The notes: a model not told the origin generated them from the letters alone. Positions 8,949-18,079 are shown, counted from the first letter of the stretch. The stretch: 64,000 bases of DNA from Sporosarcina ureae (GCF_002082015.1 NZ_CP015109.1:2695001-2759000); one strand, 5' to 3'. A program made the numbers and translations.

Positions 8949-8962
8949 AGTAAGCGGTTACA
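8949..8962. promoter_or_regulatory. CcpA cre-like site before the BCCT transporter gene
   Basis: AGTAAGCGGTTACA matches the cre consensus TGWAANCGNTNWCA at 13 of 14 positions. It lies 30 bases before the transporter start, a position suited to repression under preferred carbon sources. Confidence 0.55.
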
Positions 8963-8991
8963 GGTATATGCAGCCTAGAGGAGGTAGAACT

Positions 8992-10605
8992 TTGAATAAG
9001 TATGAATCAAAAACGGACCGTCCCGTTTTATTTATTAGCGGTGGATTGCTTGTAGCATTTGTCGTTGCATCATTTATTAACTTGGATTTCGTTGCAAACA
9101 TGGTCGATTGGGCGTTTGCATTTGCAGTGAAATACTTTGGTGCCTTCTGGCAATTATTATTATTGGGTACATTTTTCATTGCACTATTCCTGGCATTCTC
9201 AAAGTACGGGAAAATTCGCCTAGGTGGAATGAATAAGCCCGAAATTGGTTATTTTAAATGGTTAGCCATGATTATGACGACATTGCTTGCAGGAGGCGGA
9301 GTTTTTTGGGCGGCTGCAGAACCTATGTATCACTTTTTGGATCGTCCTCCATTGTTCACAGGAGTTGAATCGGCAACGGAAAGTGCTATTATTCCAGCAT
9401 TTGCTCAGTCCTATTTGCATTGGGGATTCCTTGCCTGGTCGATCCTTGGTACGTTAGGGACGATTGTACTAATGTACGCGCATTATTCCAAAGGGATGCC
9501 ATTAAAACCACGTACATTGCTCTACCCGATCCTCGGTGAAAAGATAATGCGTAAAAGCGCTCTTGGCACGACTATTGATGCATTTTCTGTCATTGCAGTA
9601 GCAGCCGGCACAATTGGACCGATTGGCTTTCTTGGTCTGCAGGCAGCGTATGGAATGGAAGCATTATACGGCGTGCCGAATACGTTAACGACTCAAATTC
9701 TCATTATTATCGGAGTCGTGGCGATAGCTACTATTTCGGCAGTCACAGGATTACGGAAAGGCATTCAATTCTTGAGTAATTTGAATGTGATGATCACGTT
9801 GATTTTGATGGTGGCAATTCTCCTAATTGGACCGGGTGGATTTATCATCAATACATTTATTTCATCATCGGGCGTGCATCTTCAAGAATTCTTCGGCATG
9901 GCTACATTCCGTGGTGATGCTAGTTGGCTTGGGTCATGGACGATCTTTTTCTGGGGCTGGTTCCTTGGTTATGGACCGATGATGGCAATCTTTATCGCTA
10001 CGATTACACGTGGGCGTACGATTCGTGAGCTCGTGTTAGCGGTATCTATAACGGCGCCTATTGTAACCGCATTCTGGTTCACAACTGTCGGTGGGGCAGG
10101 TATATTTTACGAAATGGCACAGCCAGGTGTAATATCCGAAGCGTTAAATACATCGGGAATGCCAGCAGCGATGATCGCCATTACCGAGCAACTGCCATTG
10201 AATATGATTATTGGACCCCTGTTTCTTCTTGTTACGATCTTGTTCGTAGTCACAACAGGTGACTCCATGGCGTATACGATTTCTGTTGCAATTACAGGTG
10301 ACGGCCATCCACCAAAAGTCATGCGAGTATTTTGGGCAGTGATTATGGGAGCCGTGGCAAGCGTTCTATTAATGATTAGTGAAGGCGGAGTGGAAGCCAT
10401 CCAATCCTTTATTGTAGTTACGGCCATACCAGTCTCTCTCTTACTGTTACCTACATTCTGGGCTGCTCCAAAAGCGGCTAAACTGTTATACGCTGAACAA
10501 TTCGGAGAAGAAGCACCGGCTGAGAATGTAGAAGTAGATTTTGTCGAGATGAAGACTGAAAATGAAACAGTACAGAATAATTTAAAGCAAATAAAAAATT
10601 CATAA
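8992..10605 (+). CDS. BCCT family transporter (betaine/carnitine/choline type)
   Basis: A 537-aa membrane protein with about 12 transmembrane helices. The start is TTG 8992, seven bases after GAGGAGGT; the ATG at 8968 lies before that site and is not used. BCCT hallmarks are AAEPMYHF and the helix-8 region with FFWGWFLGYGPMMAIF followed by RGRTIREL. BCCT carriers use Na+ or H+ to import quaternary ammonium compounds. The C-terminal tail is short, with no long osmosensing extension. Being last in a catabolic module with an upstream cre-like box suggests nutrient uptake rather than osmoprotection. The substrate is not determinable here. Confidence 0.93.
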   Translation: MNKYESKTDRPVLFISGGLLVAFVVASFINLDFVANMVDWAFAFAVKYFGAFWQLLLLGTFFIALFLAFSKYGKIRLGGMNKPEIGYFKWLAMIMTTLLAGGGVFWAAAEPMYHFLDRPPLFTGVESATESAIIPAFAQSYLHWGFLAWSILGTLGTIVLMYAHYSKGMPLKPRTLLYPILGEKIMRKSALGTTIDAFSVIAVAAGTIGPIGFLGLQAAYGMEALYGVPNTLTTQILIIIGVVAIATISAVTGLRKGIQFLSNLNVMITLILMVAILLIGPGGFIINTFISSSGVHLQEFFGMATFRGDASWLGSWTIFFWGWFLGYGPMMAIFIATITRGRTIRELVLAVSITAPIVTAFWFTTVGGAGIFYEMAQPGVISEALNTSGMPAAMIAITEQLPLNMIIGPLFLLVTILFVVTTGDSMAYTISVAITGDGHPPKVMRVFWAVIMGAVASVLLMISEGGVEAIQSFIVVTAIPVSLLLLPTFWAAPKAAKLLYAEQFGEEAPAENVEVDFVEMKTENETVQNNLKQIKNS

Positions 10606-10617
10606 TGATACTTTCGT

Positions 10618-10646
10618 AACCTTGTCGACTAGACAAGGTTTTTTTA
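10618..10646 (+). terminator. Terminator of the catabolic module
   Basis: AACCTTGTC / GACAAGGTT with a five-base loop, followed by a T-run. Confidence 0.92.
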
Positions 10647-10661
10647 TTGTGTGACATTTAG

Positions 10662-10699
10662 CTAAAAGGTATACTTTTAACAAGGACTAAAGGTATACT
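10662..10699. promoter_or_regulatory. Direct repeat upstream of the chemoreceptor gene
   Basis: Two near-identical copies of CTAAAAGGTATACT and ACTAAAGGTATACT lie 24 bases apart, on the same helix face to within a few bases. They are candidate binding sites for an unknown regulator or overlapping promoter elements. Confidence 0.4.
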
Positions 10700-10735
10700 A
10701 CTAATATACTTAAATTTACTAGGAGGGCCTATGAA

Positions 10736-12838
10736 GTGAAGAAGTCTGCAAGTATTGCGATGAAACTCTCAAGACTTATTATCGCGTTATTTTTATTATT
10801 GTTTTTAGTTTATTCAATCGTCACGAGTGTCATGTTACATAAGCAAAGCATTAAAGATGCCGAGGAATATGCATTAGAAAGTGCAAATAAAAATTCGCTC
10901 GTTCTGAGTGCGAAACTAAGTGAGACAAATGAAATGTTGCGCACAACGAGTCACATATTGGAAACATTACAAGCGACAGGCGATATGAAACCAGAAGAAG
11001 TTATTCGCATCATCAAAAGCAATTTGCAAAAAAATGATGATGCGACAGGTATGGCTGCGGTAGTCAATCAGTCTGCGTTTGTTAAAGGAGAAGTCATACC
11101 AAAGAATTTGCTTGATGAAAATCAGCAATTCATACCCTATGTTTTTAAAGAAGGCAATACGACGAATGTAGAACCGTTAAGTGGAATGGATGATTCCACA
11201 GCGAATAGTTGGTATACCGTTCCGAAAAATGAGGCGCGTGCCATTTTGACAGAGCCTTATTCGTATGAAACGAATGGTCAAACGATTCTTATGACGACTA
11301 TTTCCGTTCCGATGGTCGATGCTTCAGGAAATTACTTTGGTTTATTGACAACCGATTTATCTATAGATTTCTTAACTGACGTAGTGAAGACCATTCAACC
11401 AAAAGGCGGCTACGCTTCCATTATTACAGACGCTGGTTATATCACAGCGAACAGTTTGAAAACCGAGTTGAACAATACCAATATGGCGGATGCTATTGAT
11501 TGGAATAGTGCTAAAACTGATCTGAACCAAGGGGAATTGGCGAGTATGTATGTAGATTCTCAAAGTCTGCATGAAGAAGCATTTAATGCGTTCGCTCCGA
11601 TTAACTTAAATGGAATCAATGAGAAGTGGTCAGTACAAACGGTAACACCAAGATCTGAGATTCTAGATACATTTACCACTATATTGTGGATTACTATTAT
11701 ATCTGCAATTATCATCGTGTTACTAATGTCAAGTGCCTCCACGCTCTTCATTTATCGTCAATTAAGACCATTGAAAACATTACAACAATCTATGGAAACC
11801 GCTGCCACGGGCGATTTGACCATGATGGTAGATGAACAGAATATTCGTCACGATGAAATAGGCTTAGTAGCGCTTGCTTACAACGATATGTTGCGTCAGA
11901 CAAATGCAGCTCTACAAACCGTGCAACAGTCTTCGGGACAGCTGAGTGATTCATCGACACAAGTCACACAAGCCTTTGAGGAGCTAGTAGCTGCCAATCA
12001 GGAAGTATCTGTAGCAACGGATGAAATCGCACAGGGGGCTTCGAAGCAATCCGAGGATACGGAAGTAACCAGCTTGCGAATTTCCGATTTAGCAGACCGT
12101 ATGGATCATATCCACGCTATGTTCATGACGATGAACGAATTATCTACAGAGGCGTCTAATTCTACGGAAAATGGAATGTCGGAAGTGAAAAAATTACGCG
12201 ATCATAATACGACAGCCAACGAAGTCAATAAAAAGGTACAACTTCAAATACAAACATTGACCGATAAAATTTCGTCTATCAATCAGGTTATTCAAACATT
12301 GCATGATATTACAGCAAGCACGAATCTTCTAGCGCTCAACGCGAGTATTGAAGCGGCACGAGCTGGCGAGAGTGGGAAAGGATTTGCGGTAGTTGCGAAT
12401 GAAGTACGTCAGTTAGCGGAGCAGTCCCGTAGAGAAACTGAAGTCATTCAAGAAACCGTGAAAGAAATCTTATCAGAATCACAACAGACGGTTGATGTCA
12501 TCGATTTGAACATGAAGTCAATGGATGGTCAAAACCAGTCCGTTACCGATACAGAAGAATCATTCGTACAAAACGCAGGGATCGTCGATCAAATACGTGA
12601 ATCGATTGCGGAGCTATCCGAAAAGCTTGCTGAAATGATGGAACATAAGGACGAAGCCATTTTGGCGATCCAAAATGTATCTGCCATTTCAGAGCAGACG
12701 GCTGCATCCTCTGAACAAGTGAGTGCGTCAGCTGCCGCACAGCAAGGAGAGTTGGAACAAGTAGCAGATTCCACAAATCAGATGAACCAGATTGCTGGGG
12801 AATTACGAAGTGTAGTTGAACGATTCAAGTTATCGTGA
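10736..12838 (+). CDS. Methyl-accepting chemotaxis protein
   Basis: A 700-aa transmembrane chemoreceptor. The start is GTG 10736 after AGGAGGG; an ATG at 10731 is immediately closed by TGA. TM1 spans about 10-32, followed by an extracellular dCache-like sensor (about 35-305, with [18 protein letters not shown], a typical Cache motif), TM2 (about 312-336), a HAMP domain and a long coiled-coil signalling domain. The hairpin tip reads [20 protein letters not shown], which binds CheA/CheW. The Cache motif suggests small organic ligands such as amino acids, amines or carboxylates. It adjoins the catabolic module but has its own leader, so a shared ligand is only a guess. Confidence 0.95.
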   Translation: MKKSASIAMKLSRLIIALFLLLFLVYSIVTSVMLHKQSIKDAEEYALESANKNSLVLSAKLSETNEMLRTTSHILETLQATGDMKPEEVIRIIKSNLQKNDDATGMAAVVNQSAFVKGEVIPKNLLDENQQFIPYVFKEGNTTNVEPLSGMDDSTANSWYTVPKNEARAILTEPYSYETNGQTILMTTISVPMVDASGNYFGLLTTDLSIDFLTDVVKTIQPKGGYASIITDAGYITANSLKTELNNTNMADAIDWNSAKTDLNQGELASMYVDSQSLHEEAFNAFAPINLNGINEKWSVQTVTPRSEILDTFTTILWITIISAIIIVLLMSSASTLFIYRQLRPLKTLQQSMETAATGDLTMMVDEQNIRHDEIGLVALAYNDMLRQTNAALQTVQQSSGQLSDSSTQVTQAFEELVAANQEVSVATDEIAQGASKQSEDTEVTSLRISDLADRMDHIHAMFMTMNELSTEASNSTENGMSEVKKLRDHNTTANEVNKKVQLQIQTLTDKISSINQVIQTLHDITASTNLLALNASIEAARAGESGKGFAVVANEVRQLAEQSRRETEVIQETVKEILSESQQTVDVIDLNMKSMDGQNQSVTDTEESFVQNAGIVDQIRESIAELSEKLAEMMEHKDEAILAIQNVSAISEQTAASSEQVSASAAAQQGELEQVADSTNQMNQIAGELRSVVERFKLS

Positions 12839-12865
12839 TGTAAAGGCTAGGACATAACTATCTCA

Positions 12866-13040
12866 CCCCGTTTCCCTGCACTCCGAAAGGCACGCTTTCC
12901 GAGGGGCGTGGCTTGAGCCAAGCGAACAACGTAGGGTTCGCTTTGCCGTATTTCTGTGTACTTTGCAGAAATTAAGGCACCTGTCCAGGGTCTCAAGACG
13001 CACGCTGATCCCTCAGGAGTCGGCCTTTCTCCGTTCCGGT
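12866..13040. repeat. GC-rich structured intergenic element
   Basis: This stretch is clearly more GC-rich than its surroundings and carries no credible gene. It contains AAGCGAAC/GTTCGCTT (12920-12943) and other short inverted repeats, plus motifs such as CTTTCCGAGGGGCGTGG and GATCCCTCAGGAGTCGG. Comparable elements recur between genes in Bacillaceae/Planococcaceae, so it is probably a copy of a dispersed family. Copy number cannot be judged from one window. Confidence 0.5.
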
Positions 13041-13073
13041 ACACTCTGATACTCTAAAAAATATTTATTGATA

Positions 13074-13130
13074 AGAACAGAAAAAAGCGTAAAGGACATT
13101 CCTCTTACGTTTTTTCTGTTCTGTTCCAAC
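13074..13130 (+). terminator. Long terminator-like hairpin
   Basis: AGAACAGAAAAAA on the left and TTTTTTCTGTTCT on the right enclose a GCGTAA/TTACG inner stem. It probably terminates chemoreceptor transcripts. Confidence 0.7.
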
Positions 13131-13337
13131 CTCTTTTTTGTCTTCATATAGATTTCATTCATTTCGTCCGAAGTAAGAAAAGGGTTAACAAGTGTCGGAA
13201 AAGGTTATACTAATTTCTAATAGACATAGTGAATGAGCAGCAGGTTTACAAGGTGGATTGTCTTTCTAGTATGCATAATACATCTCTTTTGCTACACTAG
13301 GCAAATCAATATATTTAGTATGAAGGCGGGTGTGTAT

Positions 13338-15155
13338 ATGGAAGAAGCAGCACTGATTAGTATCGTAGCCATTTTAGCACTCGGTATTTTTTCGCAATGG
13401 CTAGCCTGGAAAATCCAATGGCCTTCAATTTTTATCATGTCGATTGCAGGTTTGTTGATTGGCCCGATTTTTGGCTGGGTGAATCCAGAAGTGGCGTTGG
13501 ACGAGCTGTATAGTCCACTCATTTCACTGGCAGTTGCTATTATTTTATTTGAAGGAAGTTCCAACTTAGACTTTCGGGAGATAAAGGGCATTTCGAAGTC
13601 TGTTTTCCGAGTCGTTACATTGGGTGCGTTTTTAGCATGGATTTTAGGATCGATTACGGCACACTTCATTGCGGGGTTAACGTGGGAAGTGTCGTTTATT
13701 ATTGGAGGTCTCTTCGTGGTGACGGGGCCGACGGTCATTATTCCATTGCTACGTAATGCAAAATTAAAAGCACGAACCGCTGCTGTCTTGAAATGGGAAG
13801 GAATTATCGTGGATCCCGCGGGTCCGTTACTTGCTTTATTTGCGTATGAAGTAATTAAAGTATTGACGAATGAACATTTATCGATAAATTATTTATTGAA
13901 CTTCTTTGGCGGTGCAGCACTTGCTGCGCTACTCGGATTAGCTATGGGATTGTTGATTAGCGTGATGGCGAATAAAGGCCAGTTTCCTGAGTACTTGAAA
14001 TCACCCGTCATTTTGGCCTTTGTACTGTTGTGCTTTACGATGGCGGAAATCATTATGCATGAAACAGGCATGCTTGCAGTGACTGTTATGGGACTAGTAC
14101 TTGGCCGCACGAAGCGCTATGTTTCGTCCATCGGAAACGTCGGACATTTTGTTGAAAATGTGTCTGTCATGTTGACATCGACGGTCTTTATTTTATTGAC
14201 AGCATCACTTGGAAGAGAAACCCTCTCACAAATCTTTACATTACCGATTATTGGATTTGTATTGGTTATGCTATTCGTTGTACGTCCACTGTCCATATGG
14301 ATTTCGACGGTGGGTACTGAATTGGTCTGGAGAGAGAAGTTACTACTCGGCTGGATTGCGCCACGAGGTATTGTTGCATTAACCGTCGCAGGTTATTTTG
14401 CTGCGACGCTTGCAGAAGATGGGTACGAAGAGGCTACTTTGCTGACTGCACTGACCTTTGCTCTTGTCTTTATTACGGTAACTGCTCATGGATTTACACT
14501 TGGACCTCTAGCGAAAAAGCTGAACCTAGCGAGTAATGAACCACCGGGCGTATTAATTGTCGGAGCGAGCAGTTTTTCCATTGCGTTAGCTAGCCAATTA
14601 AAAGAAATGAAAATACCCGTACTGATCGTTGATCCTTCGCAAGGACGTTTGCGCCCAGCGACTGAAGCAGGTATTGACACATTTACAGGGCAGATGTTAT
14701 CAGAACGGTCACGTTTCTCTATCGATTTGGCACCGTATGATACGATTTTATCGATGACTGGAGACGCGTCTTATAACGCATTGATCACACAATCATTTGC
14801 GCCTGAGTTTGGTTTTAGCAACACATTCTCGTTGACGGCTGTATCTAACCATACGATGAGTAAGTCCGCGTTGCCGATTTCATTAAAAGCACATTTATTG
14901 TTCGAGGAGGAAGCTACGTTTCCTGAGTTAAACCGTAAGATCAATACGGATTATGAAATCGGTCTGTATGAGTGGGAAGGCACAGAGACAGATTTGGCGT
15001 TCAAGGAGATTATTCCGGAGACGGCAACTGCATTGTTTGTGAAGAAGAAAAATGACACATTGGTATTTGCTACATTACAGAAGAAGATTTCGTTGGATGC
15101 CGGTGATCAGTTAGTCGTGATGAAATTGAAGCCTGGTGTTCCTGCAAATGTATAA
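13338..15155 (+). CDS. CPA1-type Na+/H+ antiporter with C-terminal nucleotide-binding-like domain
   Basis: About 605 aa. The reading frame is open from 13233, but the family-typical start is ATG 13338, reached after AAGGCGGG; the upstream 35 codons look non-native. Residues 1-390 give 11-13 transmembrane helices of the NhaP/CPA1 fold, including ILFEGSSNLDF and EGIIVDPAGPLLALF, which holds the acidic ion-binding region. Residues about 405-605 resemble a TrkA-N/RCK-like regulatory domain (GVLIVGASSFSIALASQL). It probably exports Na+ or K+ in exchange for protons. It is a single-gene unit with its own terminator. Confidence 0.9.
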   Translation: MEEAALISIVAILALGIFSQWLAWKIQWPSIFIMSIAGLLIGPIFGWVNPEVALDELYSPLISLAVAIILFEGSSNLDFREIKGISKSVFRVVTLGAFLAWILGSITAHFIAGLTWEVSFIIGGLFVVTGPTVIIPLLRNAKLKARTAAVLKWEGIIVDPAGPLLALFAYEVIKVLTNEHLSINYLLNFFGGAALAALLGLAMGLLISVMANKGQFPEYLKSPVILAFVLLCFTMAEIIMHETGMLAVTVMGLVLGRTKRYVSSIGNVGHFVENVSVMLTSTVFILLTASLGRETLSQIFTLPIIGFVLVMLFVVRPLSIWISTVGTELVWREKLLLGWIAPRGIVALTVAGYFAATLAEDGYEEATLLTALTFALVFITVTAHGFTLGPLAKKLNLASNEPPGVLIVGASSFSIALASQLKEMKIPVLIVDPSQGRLRPATEAGIDTFTGQMLSERSRFSIDLAPYDTILSMTGDASYNALITQSFAPEFGFSNTFSLTAVSNHTMSKSALPISLKAHLLFEEEATFPELNRKINTDYEIGLYEWEGTETDLAFKEIIPETATALFVKKKNDTLVFATLQKKISLDAGDQLVVMKLKPGVPANV

Positions 15156-15164
15156 ATGAAAGAG

Positions 15165-15202
15165 GCTGTCAAAGTGTAGTACGAACTTTGACAGCTTTTT
15201 TG
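15165..15202 (+). terminator. Terminator of the antiporter gene
   Basis: GCTGTCAAAGT pairs with ACTTTGACAGC, followed by TTTTTT. Confidence 0.93.
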
Positions 15203-15341
15203 CGTGGGGAGTGGCTAGAGTGTGTTTGTCTTGCAAACTGAGGGATTGGGTTTGTTGTCGGACTGTTTGTTACTTTTGGTTGGGGCGTTACTCGACTGAT
15301 TGTTGGGGACTGAAGTTACTGAGGTATAGTTTCTAGACCCA
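15203..15341. other. Gene-free, G/T-skewed stretch
   Basis: No credible gene. The + strand is strongly G/T rich with repeated TTTGTT/GGTTGGGG tracts, unlike the flanking coding DNA. It is possibly decayed sequence. Confidence 0.4.
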
Positions 15342-15435
15342 CGCAGGCACGTGGGGGATTGCCTACAGCCAGGAGCCAGCTGGTGGTGCTGCCAGTTGTC
15401 TCCTGGCCACGGCCTACCCCGCAGTTGTGCCTGCG
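15342..15435. repeat. Long imperfect palindrome, about 94 bases
   Basis: CGCAGGCAC at the left end pairs with GTGCCTGCG at the right end. Inside, GGGG/CCCC, GCC/GGC and GCCAGGAG/CTCCTGGC pair in nested order around CAGCTGG/CCAGTTG. The GC-rich hairpin has no T-run, so it is not a simple terminator. It resembles REP-like or small non-autonomous repeat elements. Confidence 0.6.
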
Positions 15436-15540
15436 CTACTAAGTGGTATGTATTTTGGTTGTGGTTCTAATAATAAAAGAATCAGCTACATCATGATATC
15501 TAGTACGTATTGCTTGCGAAAGAGTCTACGAACTGTCCTA

Positions 15541-15710
15541 CACCTGATGCAACGAAGGCGCCTGCTGTGGTAGGCGTAGCGAGGAGACAGAGACAGGCGC
15601 ACTTTCCTGTCTGTGGCTCATCGCGAGAGCCATCCACCAGCGCCGAAGTGGCGGCAATGAAGTTGCCATTTAGATTGACAGCTAAACCACCACCTCCTAA
15701 TTGAACAGGG
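15541..15710 (-). repeat. Diverged duplicate module, copy A
   Basis: Shares with 15822-15945 the ordered blocks GCAACGAA(G/A)GCGCC, CATCCACCAG, GACAGCTAAAC and TAATTGAACA. On the minus strand this copy lies in an open 86-codon frame (15500-15760) reading VQLGGGGLAVNLNGNF and GAFVASGVGQFVD, without a ribosome site. It is probably a remnant of a duplicated gene. Confidence 0.5.
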
Positions 15711-15821
15711 AAAAGAAAAGCACGTGTGAGAACAACAACCGAATGCCGATTATTAGGCATGCTAAATAGAAACGGAATACAAAAGCACTTCGAGGATTAA
15801 AACACCTAGATGAACTGCCTT

Positions 15822-15945
15822 CACCCGACGCAACGAAAGCGCCTGCTGTGGCTCCTCGCTAAAGTCATCCACCAGTACTGTAGTGGGGATCATGTTACTC
15901 ACCACTTACATTGTCAGCTAAACAACAGCCATTTAATTGAACAAG
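15822..15945 (-). pseudogene. Diverged duplicate module, copy B (disrupted)
   Basis: On the minus strand it starts LVQLNGCCLADN and ends ATAGAFVASGEG, matching copy A, but it carries stops, a deletion and frame changes between. It is a decayed paralogue of copy A; the original product is unknown. Confidence 0.45.
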
Positions 15946-16002
15946 AAGTAGAAAGAACTACACCCATTAACTCTCATGAAATCCACCATTCAGAAAAGAA
16001 CA

Positions 16003-16917
16003 TCACGTTGTTGACTCCATGTTCAGCACTGTCAATTCCTCGCTATTTTTCAGCAACTCAATAAATACCTGCAACGCCTTTGTTTGAAATGGCGAATTCG
16101 TCACGATCGAGAAGTGACGCTTGAATGGTGTGCCTTTGACCGACAGCGTTGTTAAATCACCATAACGCAGTTCCTTTTGGATGGCCCACTGTGACAATAG
16201 ACTGACACCGAGTCCTGCTTCGACAGATTCTTTTATCGGCTGCGTACTGCTGAATTGCATGATGCGCTTTGGATAAAATCCAGACTGGGAGAAGAATAGT
16301 TCTGCTGCTTCGCGGGTGCCTGAGCCCTCTTCGCGTAATAGCCAAATATCATCTTCTAATTCAGTAATGGATTGACGACCTTTTTTCTGTGAAAGCGGAT
16401 GATCGATAGACGTTACGATGTACATTTCGTCTTCTGCAAAGTCTTCATTTTGAAGGGGAGCAGCTTCCTTGAAATGTCCTTCAATCAACCCGACGTCGAG
16501 CTGGTGGGTGATGACTAACTCCGCAATGTCTGCTGTATTGCCGATAGTTACTTGCGGTTCAATCGACGGGTAGTCAGCGACGAGTTTAGACAGAACATGA
16601 GGTAAGACGTATTCACCGAATGTATAGCTAGCTCCAATAGTAAGAGGGCCGCTAGCTTTATTGGCTAAGTCATCCACTAAGTTTTGCATTTTGGAGTACA
16701 GTCCGGCAATTTCTTTTGCGTGATGGTAGACAATTTCTCCAGCTTGATTTAGTCGTACGTATTTGTTGGTACGCTCAAGCAATCGTACCCCAATGGATTC
16801 TTCGAATGAACGAATGTATTGACTAACAGCGGGTTGTGTCATGTGAAGTTCTTCCGCTGCTCTAGAGAAGTTCTTTTGCTCGGCTACTTCAATGAATACT
16901 TGCAGTTGCTGATCGAT
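16003..16917 (-). CDS. LysR family regulator, YeiE/CysL-like, apparent AUC start
   Basis: An HTH domain (about 1-60: NFSRAAEELHMTQPAVSQYI) is followed by a LysR substrate-binding domain (about 90-300). The first ATG in frame (16842) would cut off half of the HTH. In-frame coding continues upstream to DQQLQVFIEVAEQKNFSRAA, preceded by ATC at 16917-16915, nine bases after AAGGAG. A normal family N-terminus (MDQQLQVF) would result if ATC initiates, giving 304 aa. It is divergent from the yeiH-like gene, as yeiE is from yeiH in E. coli. It likely senses a sulfur compound and controls that gene. Confidence 0.85.
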   Translation of the reverse strand: MDQQLQVFIEVAEQKNFSRAAEELHMTQPAVSQYIRSFEESIGVRLLERTNKYVRLNQAGEIVYHHAKEIAGLYSKMQNLVDDLANKASGPLTIGASYTFGEYVLPHVLSKLVADYPSIEPQVTIGNTADIAELVITHQLDVGLIEGHFKEAAPLQNEDFAEDEMYIVTSIDHPLSQKKGRQSITELEDDIWLLREEGSGTREAAELFFSQSGFYPKRIMQFSSTQPIKESVEAGLGVSLLSQWAIQKELRYGDLTTLSVKGTPFKRHFSIVTNSPFQTKALQVFIELLKNSEELTVLNMESTT

Positions 16918-17027
16918 AGGGTACCACTCCTTCTGTGTATATAGATTTACTTATCATACCTATTATAAATAGTTATTTCTCTTATAGCCAGCTGTTTTAT
17001 ATACTACTAGTAGGAGGTGTTGTTACC

Positions 17028-18065
17028 GTGGTTTCTTCCAATAGGTCTTCAGAACAGCATGGACCACAGCGTCCATCCAAATGGTTATCGTGGATCGGTG
17101 GAATAGCATTTACATTTTTTATTGCACTTTTAGGTTTTGTATTAGCGAAAGTACCTGGATTCGATCATATCGGACAACTGGCTTGCGCAATCATTATCGC
17201 GGTGGCATACCGTCAATTCTTCGGTTATCCTGAAGTGATCCGAAGTGGAATTGTTTTCTCATCCAAGCGTTTACTGCGCGCAGCGATCATTTTATATGGT
17301 TTGAAATTAAATATAGACACAGTTTTGAGCGATGGGCTCGGCTTGCTTGCACGAGATGTAGGGGTCATCCTCTTTGCTATCTTCATGACGATCTGGCTTG
17401 CAAAAGTATTTAAGGCAGATAAAAATATATCTATGCTTTTAGGGGTCGGAACAGGTGTCTGTGGTGCAGCAGCAATTGCAGCAGTAGCACCCATCATTAA
17501 AGCAAAGGATGAAGATACAGCAATAGGGGTAGGAATCATCGCGTTAATGGGTACAGTGTTTGCGATCGGTTACACGATTTTACGTCCGATTCTACCGCTC
17601 GATTCAATCGAGTATGGAATGTGGGCGGGTATCAGTTTACATGAAGTAGCGCACGTGGCGTTAGCTGGTGCACCAGCAGGAGAAGATGGTCTTGCGATTG
17701 CATTACTCGCCAAACTCGGCCGTGTATTTCTATTAGTACCGCTCTGTTTCATTTTAATATTTATCATGAAACGTAAACATAAAGATACAGACGAAACGGG
17801 TGCTAAAATTGAGTTTCCATGGTTCCTTGTAGGATTTATCATCCTAAGTATTCTAGGAAGCTACGTATTCGGTCACACCGTTCCTGTTTCAGATCGCGTA
17901 ATGGAAGGCGTCTTCACACTGACTACATGGTTACTAACAGCAGCCATGGTCGGACTAGGATTAAACGTCAGTCTGCGAGACTTAAAAGACCGTGCCATGC
18001 GTCCACTAGCTGCGATGACTGTTACATCCATACTATTATCGGTCATCGCGTACTTTATTATTTGA
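17028..18065 (+). CDS. YeiH/UPF0324 family putative sulfate or anion exporter
   Basis: About 345 aa, with roughly 10 transmembrane helices after a short hydrophilic N-terminus. The start is GTG 17028, nine bases after AGGAGGT; the frame is open from 16935, but that segment lies before the ribosome site. Conserved features are LRAAIILYGLKLN, GVGTGVCGAAAIAAVAP and AGISLHEVAHVALAG. The family was predicted to export sulfate or sulfite-related anions, which is not firmly established. It is divergently paired with the LysR gene and terminated at 18080-18122. Confidence 0.88.
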   Translation: MVSSNRSSEQHGPQRPSKWLSWIGGIAFTFFIALLGFVLAKVPGFDHIGQLACAIIIAVAYRQFFGYPEVIRSGIVFSSKRLLRAAIILYGLKLNIDTVLSDGLGLLARDVGVILFAIFMTIWLAKVFKADKNISMLLGVGTGVCGAAAIAAVAPIIKAKDEDTAIGVGIIALMGTVFAIGYTILRPILPLDSIEYGMWAGISLHEVAHVALAGAPAGEDGLAIALLAKLGRVFLLVPLCFILIFIMKRKHKDTDETGAKIEFPWFLVGFIILSILGSYVFGHTVPVSDRVMEGVFTLTTWLLTAAMVGLGLNVSLRDLKDRAMRPLAAMTVTSILLSVIAYFII

Positions 18066-18079
18066 TACTATTTAGCAAT

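Noticed and set aside
12847..13044. Minus-strand 65-codon frame in the GC-rich element
   Set aside because: Explained by low stop frequency in GC-rich repeat DNA; no ribosome site.
13233..13337. N-terminal extension of the Na+/H+ antiporter
   Set aside because: The extension has no strong ribosome site and adds residues outside the family; ATG 13338 is typical.
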